NCBI GenBank assembly: GCA_945905735.1
Contig: CAMDQC010000027.1
Location: 1 to 44,164 of the forward strand
Length of the DNA stretch: 44,164 nucleotides
Source: Prosthecobacter debontii
GTDB taxonomy: Bacteria; Verrucomicrobiota; Verrucomicrobiia; Chthoniobacterales; Chthoniobacteraceae
Direction of reading: 5' to 3'
Positions 9,032 through 15,516 of the stretch are shown here, in pieces (position 1 is the first letter of the stretch; each line of letters starts with the position of its first letter). The notes below the pieces were generated by a model, which saw nothing but the letters and a program-made list of their open reading frames with translations, had not been told where the DNA came from and did no database searches. Position numbers and translations under genes: made by a program.

Positions 9032-9083
9032 GACGAATGACGAACTTTCGCGGTGACGTGCGGTTCGTCATTCGTCATTCGTC
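9032..9083. repeat. Inverted heptamer array (GACGAAT units), copy 1
   Basis: Two tandem GACGAAT-type units at 9032-9045 are followed after an 17-base spacer by three inverted ATTCGTC-type units at 9063-9083. The right arm ends ten bases before the ATG of the transglutaminase gene. The same heptamer occurs at 15428-15512 in larger form and singly near 12662-12674. Confidence 0.8.
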
Positions 9084-9092
9084 TTTCACGCG

Positions 9093-9968
9093 ATGAACTA
9101 CCGCATCACACACCGCACGACTTACAACTACGCCGCACCCGTCACGGCGTCTTTTCACGCGGCGCGATTTGAGCCTCGGAGGTCGGACGGGCAAGCGTGT
9201 GGCTCGTTCTCGCTGGAGGTGTCGCCGCCGCCTGCGGTGCGCAAAACTCGGAGCGATTACTTTGGCAATAGCGTCTCGTTTTTCAGCATTCAGGAAGTGC
9301 ACCGGCGGCTGGAGGTGACGGCGAGCAGTAGAGTGAGCGTCGCCTCGGGGAGGCAGCCGACGCTTTCCCAGTCCACGCCGTGGGAGCAAGTGCGGGCGCG
9401 CTTCCGCGACCCGGTGTCGCCGGCGAATGTGAAGCCGTATGAGTTTTGCCTCGACTCGCCGCTCTTGGTGGCGAGCGCGGAGCTGGCCGACTACGCGAGG
9501 CAGAGTTTCGCAGCGGGGACGCCGATGCTGGTGGGCGTGCGCGAGCTGACGAACCGCATCTTCCGCGACTTCAAATACGACCCGCGCGCGACGACGGTGG
9601 CGACGCCGCTTCACGAAGTCTGGCGAAAGCGCGCGGGCGTGTGCCAGGACTTCGCGCACATCGGCATCGCCGCTCTCCGCTCGCTCGGGCTGCCCGCGCG
9701 GTATGTGAGCGGATATTAGCGGACGATCTCGCGGGCGGGGATGCGGCGCTTGGTCGGCGCGGATGCTTCTCATGCGTGGTTCGCTGCATTTTGCCCACAG
9801 CACGGCTGGCTGGAGTTTGACCCGACGAACGATCTGCTCGTGGGCGACGATCACATCCGCGTGGCCTTCGGGCGGGACTTCAGCGACGTGAGCCCACTGA
9901 GCGGCATCCTCACCGGTGGCGGCGAGCACGACGTGCGAGTGGCGGTAGATGTGGAGCCGGTGGAGTGA
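9093..9968 (+). pseudogene. Transglutaminase-like protein interrupted by an in-frame TAG
   Basis: The frame opening at ATG 9093 (MNYRITHRTTYNYAAPV) encodes a typical bacterial transglutaminase N-terminal domain and core, with catalytic Cys184 in AGVCQDFAH. It stops at TAG 9717-9719 immediately after YVSGY. In the same frame the next codons continue without another stop to TGA at 9966-9968 and carry the rest of the fold: His227 in ASHAW and Asp243 in FDPTND. There is no frameshift; one codon (expected Leu, TTG, by family comparison) is TAG. As written the product lacks His and Asp and should be inactive. Alternatives are a base-calling error or read-through. An intact paralogue lies at 12714-13559. 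Confidence 0.88.
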
Positions 9969-9979
9969 TCGAGCGGAAG

Positions 9980-10231
9980 CTACGGGAGCTTCGCCAAATA
10001 CTTCGCGGGGTTCTTTTTGAACTTCGCGACGCAGGGTTCGCAGCAGAACTTCACGACTTGGCCTTCGTGGACGATGCTTTGTTCGTCGCCCATTGAGCCG
10101 AGGTCGTTGTCGGTGACGATGCAGACCTTGAGCGGATACGGCTTTGCTCCGCCGACGGCAGCCGTGGTGGCGCACGCTGCGAGGAACGTGGTGAACGCGG
10201 CGAGGATGATGGATGTTAGTTTTGTTTTCAT
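9980..10231 (-). CDS. Small metal-binding-like lipoprotein (YHS-type C-terminus)
   Basis: 83 residues. A signal sequence ends in the lipobox LAAC (Cys20), so it should be a lipoprotein. The mature part has the family pattern PLKVCIVTDNDLGSMGDE followed by VVKFCCEPCVAKF, with Cys37, Cys63, Cys64 and Cys67 as likely metal ligands; this resembles YHS/TRASH-like small proteins. A longer frame starting upstream overlaps the copper oxidase gene and is not preferred, since the start MKTKLTS fits the signal peptide. It follows the CopA-CopB fusion gene by 14 bases on the same strand, pointing to copper handling in the envelope. Confidence 0.8.
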   Translation of the reverse strand: MKTKLTSIILAAFTTFLAACATTAAVGGAKPYPLKVCIVTDNDLGSMGDEQSIVHEGQVVKFCCEPCVAKFKKNPAKYLAKLP

Positions 10232-10245
10232 GTGTGTGTTGATTC

Positions 10246-12330
10246 TCAAAATCGGAATTGCAGCCCACCGCCGAAGCCGTGGTCGGAGTCGTATTGGGTG
10301 ATGATCGAGGCGCGCTGGCTGAGTGTATAGGTCGCGCCAGCGGTCCACATCAGCTCGGTGTTCGTGTCGTATTCCACGCGGCCAAATGCGCCGAGGCGCG
10401 AGGTGAGCTGGAGATTTTTCGCGAGCGAAAAGCGGGCGTCGCCTTCGCTATCCACCGTCGCAGTGGCCATGAACATGCCGGGCAAAACGTGCATGACTCC
10501 AGCGAAGGCGCGGTCGCGCGCGTCTTCTTCGTTGGTGAAGCGGTAGCCGACCATCGTGCTCCAGCGCGGGTTGATGTAGCGCTGCCACATCGCGTCCACT
10601 TCATACATGGCTTCCTCGTCCGTGTGGGTGTGGATGGGGCCGCCGTGCTGCACGGGCTCGCCCATCATTTCGTGGTGCCAGCCGATGTCCCACATCACGC
10701 CGAAGTTGTTGCGGGAGTTTTGCGCCATCGCCATGCCCATCGTCATGTGCGTCTGGATGGAGAAATCGGCCATGAGGCTGATGGCGTCGTGCTCGCGCCG
10801 GTCAATGCGCGGCTTGTGGTTCGGGCCTTGGTCGTCGTAGCTCACGACTCGCGCCATGCCGCTGTGCATGTGGTAGAGGACGTGGCAGTGAAAGAACCAA
10901 TCTTTCTCCTCATCGGCGAGGAACTCGATGGTGCGGCGGCTCATCGGCGGCACGTCCACGGTGTGCTTCAGCGGCGCATCCTTCGCGGGCGCGGCGGGGT
11001 CCATGAGCAGCCGGAAAAAGTGCCCGTGCAGGTGCATCGGGTGAGCCATCATGGTGTCGTTGATGATCTCAAAGCGGACGATCTCGCCGCGCTTCACGAG
11101 GATGGTGGAGTCTTCGTTCAGGGTCTTTCCGTTGATGCTCCAAATGTAGCGCATCATGTCGCCCGTGAGGTGCAGCGGGATGGTGCGCGGCACTTTCCCA
11201 CCAGGGATGCGCGTGTCGCGCGTGGCGTGGAGGCGGCGGTAGGGCGGGAGTGGGCGTTTTTTTTCCTGCGCGAGTGCCTGCGCATCGGTGAGCGTGCCCG
11301 TCTCGTCGAGCTGGTCGAGCACGGCGGCGAGGGCGACGGACATGCTGTAGCCGTTTGGCCGTGCAAGGGTGGGCGTGGGGTGCGGCTGGCCTTTGCCGAA
11401 AAATGCGGATGCGTGGCCGGTGCCGTCGTTGGCGGAAGCGCGAAACTCCCACTCGCCGCTGGGCGGCACGCGGACGAGCACGTCGTAAGTTTCGCCATTG
11501 CCGATGAGCAGGCGCTTTTGCCGGATGGGGCGGACGTTCATGCCGTCGTTCGCGACGATGGTGAGCGGGCCGGTGGCGCTCTCGACGTAGAAATACGTGG
11601 ACGCGCCTGCATTGATGAGGCGCAGGCGGAGCGTCTCGCCGGGCTTGCCATCGAGCGCGATGCGGCGCTGGCCGTTGATGAGGAAGGCGTCGTATGCGAC
11701 ATCCGAGACATCCATTGGCGGGAGGCGCGACCACTCGCGCTTGAAGTATTGTTTGAGGTAGCCGCTCTTCGCTGCGCCGAGGATATTTTGCGAGCTGCCC
11801 TTGCGGATCGCATACCAATCGCTGCCGCGCATGAGGGTCTTCATGACTTCGCTGGGGCGTTCGTTTGTCCAATCCGAGAGCACCAGCACATGCTCGCGGG
11901 CTGTTCCTTTTCCGCTGCGCGGAGAAACGACGATGCCGCCATAGACGCCGCGCTGCTCCTGGAGGCCGGTGTGGGAGTGATACCAATATGTCCCCGATTG
12001 CCGCAGCGGGAACTCGAACACCCGCGACTGCCCCAGCGCGATACGCGGCGTGGTGAGGCCGGGCACGCCGTCCTCCACATTCGGCACGAGCAGCCCGTGC
12101 CAGTGCGTGCTCGTGTCTTCGCGATTCAGCGCGTTGCGCACGGTGATGCGCGCCGTATCGCCCTCGGTGAACCGCAGCACCGGGCCGGGGATGCCGCCAT
12201 TGATCGTGAGCGCGGGCACCAGTTTCCCAGCAGGCGACTGCGTCGTCTCCGCGATGGTCAGGTCGTATTCCACGACGCGGGCGTGCAGGGTGGCGGAGAG
12301 GATGAGTGCGAAAAAAATGAGCGTTTTCAT
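10246..12330 (-). CDS. Multicopper oxidase fused to a CopB-like outer-membrane barrel
   Basis: 694 residues from the start MKTLIFFALILS (signal peptide to about residue 17). Residues ~20-500 are a multicopper oxidase with all copper sites: H76WH78, YH118SH120, H430PMH433LH435, and H481CH483VLYH487...GM492 (type 1 Cys482, Met492 as axial ligand). From ~515 to 694 the sequence resembles CopB: a His/Met-rich stretch (MTMGMAMAQ, HGGPIHTHTDEE) then alternating beta strands ending in Phe (LQFRF), the usual outer-membrane signal. In characterised systems CopA and CopB are separate genes (pcoA/pcoB). Expected role is periplasmic Cu(I) oxidation and copper resistance. A longer upstream frame is not preferred because it lacks any signal sequence. 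Confidence 0.9.
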   Translation of the reverse strand: MKTLIFFALILSATLHARVVEYDLTIAETTQSPAGKLVPALTINGGIPGPVLRFTEGDTARITVRNALNREDTSTHWHGLLVPNVEDGVPGLTTPRIALGQSRVFEFPLRQSGTYWYHSHTGLQEQRGVYGGIVVSPRSGKGTAREHVLVLSDWTNERPSEVMKTLMRGSDWYAIRKGSSQNILGAAKSGYLKQYFKREWSRLPPMDVSDVAYDAFLINGQRRIALDGKPGETLRLRLINAGASTYFYVESATGPLTIVANDGMNVRPIRQKRLLIGNGETYDVLVRVPPSGEWEFRASANDGTGHASAFFGKGQPHPTPTLARPNGYSMSVALAAVLDQLDETGTLTDAQALAQEKKRPLPPYRRLHATRDTRIPGGKVPRTIPLHLTGDMMRYIWSINGKTLNEDSTILVKRGEIVRFEIINDTMMAHPMHLHGHFFRLLMDPAAPAKDAPLKHTVDVPPMSRRTIEFLADEEKDWFFHCHVLYHMHSGMARVVSYDDQGPNHKPRIDRREHDAISLMADFSIQTHMTMGMAMAQNSRNNFGVMWDIGWHHEMMGEPVQHGGPIHTHTDEEAMYEVDAMWQRYINPRWSTMVGYRFTNEEDARDRAFAGVMHVLPGMFMATATVDSEGDARFSLAKNLQLTSRLGAFGRVEYDTNTELMWTAGATYTLSQRASIITQYDSDHGFGGGLQFRF

Positions 12331-12356
12331 AGATGCCGAAATACCAAGCCTCCGCC

Positions 12357-12488
12357 TCAGTGATACGGCGAAGGCTGGCAGCATGTCGTGCAGCGGCCTA
12401 TTTGCAATGCAGGGCAGCACGGTGTGGCAACTTTCGCGGGAAGCGCGAATGGGGCTGCGACGAGCGCGGCTTTGACCGTGTTTTTCAT
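12357..12488 (-). CDS. Short secreted Cys-rich peptide upstream of the copper oxidase
   Basis: 43 residues: a signal-like N-terminus (MKNTVKAALVAAPFALPAK) followed by a tail with five Cys (Cys24, 25, 33, 36, 37) in a CC-x7-CxxCC layout. It is in a different frame from the upstream extension of the oxidase frame. It ends 26 bases before the oxidase start, on the same strand. Its leader (A/C-rich, no Shine-Dalgarno) resembles that of the lipoprotein gene at 9980-10231. No family known to me. Cys pairs suggest thiol-based copper binding, inferred from position and composition only. Confidence 0.5.
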   Translation of the reverse strand: MKNTVKAALVAAPFALPAKVATPCCPALQIGRCTTCCQPSPYH

Positions 12489-12713
12489 GTGTTTTGTGTT
12501 TCTGTATTATCGTCCGCCGTGTGGTCCCTGCGCGTAGCGAACTGCGCCGCGCCGGAGATTTACCGAGTGGGCATAAGTGAATCTCCCTCATCACACACCG
12601 CCGCCCGCAAAAGCCCTCGCGCTATGTTTGGTAAACTCCGATGAGAGAAACCATGCCTCATCATTCGTCATTCACTTGCGCTCCGCGCCCTCTCCCGTGC
12701 AGTCTGCTCGGCA

Positions 12714-13559
12714 ATGAGACTGACGGTTTTTCACCGCACTACATACGAATATGCGAGCCCGGTGAAGGAGAGCTTTAACGAAGCGCGGTTGCGCCCGGTG
12801 ACGAATCAGCACCAGAGCTGCGAGAGCTTCCTGCTCAATATTTTGCCAGCCGCGAAGCTGTCGCATTATTCGGACTTTCACGCGAACGTGATCCATTTCT
12901 TCGAGCTGCCGGATCCGCACCAGACGTTGCTGGTGGAGAGCACTTCCCAAGTCACTACGCGGCCGCATTTTCTCTCCCTCGATGCCACGCCTGCGCCGAT
13001 GGAGCGGGTGCCGGAGTGTCAGCGGATGGAGCGGTGTTTCGATTTCCTTCAAAACAGCACTTACATCGAGCGCAGCCCGGAGGCGTGGCGGCTGGCGCTC
13101 GACATCACCGCCGGGCACGCGGACATGTGGCAGGCCGCGCAGGCCATCATGCGGCATGTGCATAGCAACTTCCGCTACGTGCCAAACTCGACCACGGTGA
13201 ACACGCACATGCGCGATGTGCTGCGCGACCGGCGCGGCGTTTGCCAAGACCTCGCGCATGTGATGATCGGCATCTGCCGCGCTATCGCGATGCCCGCGCT
13301 GTACGTGAGCGGGTATCTTTATAATGGCCCGCGCGACCAACTCCTCGGCTCGCAGGCCAGCCACGCATGGTGCGAGGTTTTCATCCCCGGCATCGGCTGG
13401 TGCGGGCTGGACCCGACGAACAATCAGCCGACGGACGAACGTTATATCAAGCTCGCCGTGGGCAGTGACTACGCCGATGTGCCGCCGCTGCGCGGGCATT
13501 ACAAAGGGACGACGGACCGCCGGATGACGGTGGATGTGTTGGTGGAAGCGGTGGGGTAA
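12714..13559 (+). CDS. Transglutaminase-like protein
   Basis: 281 residues, complete. N-terminal BTLCP-type strands (MRLTVFHRTTYEYASPV) then the core: Cys177 in RGVCQDLAH, His217 in ASHAW, Asp233 in LDPTNN. It is a paralogue of the interrupted gene at 9093-9968, with the same overall length and motif spacing. No signal peptide is seen. By family it would hydrolyse or transfer peptide amide groups; together with DUF2126 and ATP-grasp genes in this window it fits the predicted peptide-modification system. Its TAA stop lies inside a 23-bp direct repeat. Confidence 0.9.
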   Translation: MRLTVFHRTTYEYASPVKESFNEARLRPVTNQHQSCESFLLNILPAAKLSHYSDFHANVIHFFELPDPHQTLLVESTSQVTTRPHFLSLDATPAPMERVPECQRMERCFDFLQNSTYIERSPEAWRLALDITAGHADMWQAAQAIMRHVHSNFRYVPNSTTVNTHMRDVLRDRRGVCQDLAHVMIGICRAIAMPALYVSGYLYNGPRDQLLGSQASHAWCEVFIPGIGWCGLDPTNNQPTDERYIKLAVGSDYADVPPLRGHYKGTTDRRMTVDVLVEAVG

Positions 13560-13579
13560 TCAGCCCAGCGCCGCTCGCA
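13557..13579. repeat. Left copy of 23-bp direct repeat flanking a two-gene cassette
   Basis: Identical to 14775-14797. It includes the TAA stop of the transglutaminase gene and 20 bases that match the last codons and stop of thiE. The right copy is continuous with thiE, so this left copy is the duplicated one or the ancestral junction. Confidence 0.9.
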
Positions 13580-13622
13580 TCGTGAGATTGCTAATCGTTG
13601 GGAACTATCTTAACTTCGGCGC

Positions 13623-14189
13623 ATGATTCGCATTCTCGAAAAGCAGGCTATCCGCCGTCAGGCTCGCCCGATTGATTTGCGGACGTATCACTGGATGGTC
13701 GAGAATGGACTCGTGGAAAAACAGGCGGAGCTTATCCGGGGTGTGATTATCGAAAAAATGAGCAAATCTCCACTGCACGAAACCACTGTCCGAAAGCTCT
13801 ACCGCCGAGTGCTGGCTGCTGCTGCGGAGACGATGCTGGTGACGAAGGAAGCGCCTATTTCCATCCACGATTCTGAGCCCGAGCCGGACATCGCTGTCAT
13901 TGTGGGAAATGATGATGACTTCGCCCAAGCGCACCCCACCACTGCGGTTCTGGCTATCGAGGTCGCGGTCAGTAGCCAAGAGATCGACCGGGAAAAAGCG
14001 GACATCTATGCAGAGGCTGCGATTCCCGAGTTTTGGCTCGTGTTGGCGCTGGAGAAAACGATCGAAGTTCACACGACACCACGCGGCGGCGCATATACGG
14101 AATGTGTCATTTGCCGCATGGGAGATACGGTGCAGAGCGGCGTGCTACCTGCGCTGCGAGTTGCGGTAGCGGAGTTATTTCCGGGGTGA
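13623..14189 (+). CDS. Uma2-family (DUF820) endonuclease-like protein
   Basis: 188 residues. Motifs typical of the Uma2/DUF820 restriction-endonuclease-like fold: PEPDIAVIVG (acidic Asp), AIEVAVSSQEIDREKADIYAEA (E-x-K-type core), IPEFWLV and a C-terminal LPALRVAVAELF. The catalytic D...E-x-V...K pattern appears complete. These genes are numerous in some bacterial phyla and are often mobile; their biological role is unresolved. It is the first gene of the cassette bounded by the 23-bp direct repeat and lies 6 bases from the next gene. Confidence 0.85.
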   Translation: MIRILEKQAIRRQARPIDLRTYHWMVENGLVEKQAELIRGVIIEKMSKSPLHETTVRKLYRRVLAAAAETMLVTKEAPISIHDSEPEPDIAVIVGNDDDFAQAHPTTAVLAIEVAVSSQEIDREKADIYAEAAIPEFWLVLALEKTIEVHTTPRGGAYTECVICRMGDTVQSGVLPALRVAVAELFPG

Positions 14190-14195
14190 TTCGCA

Positions 14196-14768
14196 GTGAC
14201 TTCACACTGGGCTGCCCAATTTCTAAGTCGATTGCAGGCGCTTGACCTTCACGAGAGCCCGCATGGGCTCTACGGCATCCGAAGGGCGTATGCTCCGACC
14301 GGACGATTGCCGACGTTGGCGCACATTCTTGCCTCAAAAAAGAAGTCGGGATTTATACCAGACAACTATCCGGGTGCCGTAATGCAACGGCAGTTGTGGG
14401 AGGTTGTGGTTTTCGCTGCCGGGTTTCGCGTGATCACTCTCGAGATCATGGATCACGCGACTACAAAAGTGCGTGAATTTGGATCGGCTCATCGACTGGA
14501 CGCTCACAACTCAAAGGACGCAAAGGAGCCAACTTGGAATTTGGAGCGACTGGTGCTCCGCTCGGTGGAAAAGACGAGCGATACATCCGTAAAGGCGCGT
14601 CTGCTCGTTTTGCATACCGCATCGAAAAAGGAGGTGAGTCCGCTACTTGGTAGGTGTGGAGACACTGAGTTTCTTGCGAAGTATGGAATCGAGCGTCATT
14701 GGATGGATTGGGAAGACCGCTTTGGGCGGAAGATTCACACGACTCTCTCGCTGTGGGTGCCGATTTGA
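14196..14768 (+). CDS. Hypothetical protein, second gene of cassette
   Basis: 190 residues from a GTG at 14196. It has no signal peptide or membrane segment. Visible stretches are MQRQLWEVVVFAAGFRVITLEIMDH and the C-terminal WMDWEDRFGRKIHTTLSLWV. I do not recognise a family. It follows the Uma2 gene by 6 bases in the same direction and ends just before the right copy of the 23-bp repeat. A later ATG is possible as the true start. Base composition is less GC-rich than neighbours, which fits a transferred cassette. Confidence 0.6.
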   Translation: MTSHWAAQFLSRLQALDLHESPHGLYGIRRAYAPTGRLPTLAHILASKKKSGFIPDNYPGAVMQRQLWEVVVFAAGFRVITLEIMDHATTKVREFGSAHRLDAHNSKDAKEPTWNLERLVLRSVEKTSDTSVKARLLVLHTASKKEVSPLLGRCGDTEFLAKYGIERHWMDWEDRFGRKIHTTLSLWVPI

Positions 14769-14774
14769 GATGGT

Positions 14775-14797
14775 TAATCAGCCCAGCGCCGCTCGCA
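14775..14797. repeat. Right copy of 23-bp direct repeat
   Basis: Exact copy of 13557-13579. It contains the stop codon of thiE (minus strand, 14778-14780) and its last residues (RAALG). Deleting one copy and the 1.2 kb between would put the transglutaminase stop (TAA) directly against the thiE stop (TGA on the minus strand). Confidence 0.9.
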
Positions 14798-15422
14798 CTT
14801 CTCGGCAATATGCGGCGATGTCGGGGGCTTGGAGGATGCCGCTGACGATGACGACTCGGCGCGCTCCGGCGGCGAGGACTTCGGGGAGGTTTTGCAGCTT
14901 GATCCCGCCGATGCAGAAGATCGGGATTTTCACGAGTTCGTGGACGCGGGCGATGTCGGCTAGGCCGATGGCAGGGCGTCCGGCTTTTGTCGGCGTGGGG
15001 AAAAGTGGGCCGAAGCCGATGTAGTCCGCACCTGCTTCTGCGGCAGCGACGGCTTGCTCGATGGAGTGCGTGCTTTTGCCGATGAGCGGAAGCGGGACTT
15101 CGCCAGCGAGCGCCCGTCCTGCTCGCCAGCGGGCGTCGCTCACGGTGAGGTCGTCTTGCCCGACATGCGCGCCTTCGGCCCCGACGCTGGGGACGAGTTC
15201 GGGGTGGTCGTTGATGATGAACGGGACGCCCGCAGCCGCGAGGATGGGCTGGATGCGGTTGGCGAGTTCTTCGATAAAATGCTCGTCGTGCCCTTTGGCG
15301 CGAAGCTGGAGGATCTGAACGCCGCCCTCGCACATCTGCTCGGCGATGCGCTCGACGTTTTCAGGCTGCGCGTAGCCGAGGTCGATGATGCCGTAGAGGC
15401 GTGCGGCGGATAGTGTGTTCAT
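14778..15422 (-). CDS. thiE: Thiamine phosphate synthase
   Basis: 214 residues, a TIM-barrel enzyme joining the pyrimidine and thiazole moieties to thiamine phosphate. Motifs: LYGIIDLGYA, ILQLRAKG, FIINDHPELVPSVGAEGAHVGQDDL (active-site Asp), GADYIGFGPLFPTPTKAG (phosphate loop) and IFCIGGI. The length is complete for the family (~210). The 5' leader carries an inverted heptamer array 6 bases before the ATG. No thi riboswitch sequence was recognised. No other thiamine gene is in the window. Confidence 0.93.
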   Translation of the reverse strand: MNTLSAARLYGIIDLGYAQPENVERIAEQMCEGGVQILQLRAKGHDEHFIEELANRIQPILAAAGVPFIINDHPELVPSVGAEGAHVGQDDLTVSDARWRAGRALAGEVPLPLIGKSTHSIEQAVAAAEAGADYIGFGPLFPTPTKAGRPAIGLADIARVHELVKIPIFCIGGIKLQNLPEVLAAGARRVVIVSGILQAPDIAAYCREVRAALG

Positions 15423-15427
15423 TCAGA

Positions 15428-15512
15428 AATGACGAATGACGAATGACGAATGACGAAGTCGCACACGCAAGCGCACTTGCGTTCGTCATTCGTCATTCCG
15501 TCATTCGTCATT
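15428..15512. repeat. Inverted heptamer array (TGACGAA units), copy 2
   Basis: Four tandem TGACGAA units at about 15430-15457 face four inverted TTCGTCA units at 15482-15512 (one extra C breaks the right arm). The 24-base loop contains its own hairpin CGCAA/TTGCG. It lies in the gap between the clpC stop (15517) and the thiE start (15422). Confidence 0.88.
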
Positions 15513-15516
15513 CACA

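Noticed and set aside
10258..12363. 701-codon plus-strand frame opposite the copper oxidase
   Set aside because: High-GC shadow of the minus-strand oxidase, which has full copper-ligand motifs.
15428..15512. Thiamine (TPP) riboswitch before thiE
   Set aside because: The leader is made of heptamer repeats; the conserved TPP-binding core was not seen.
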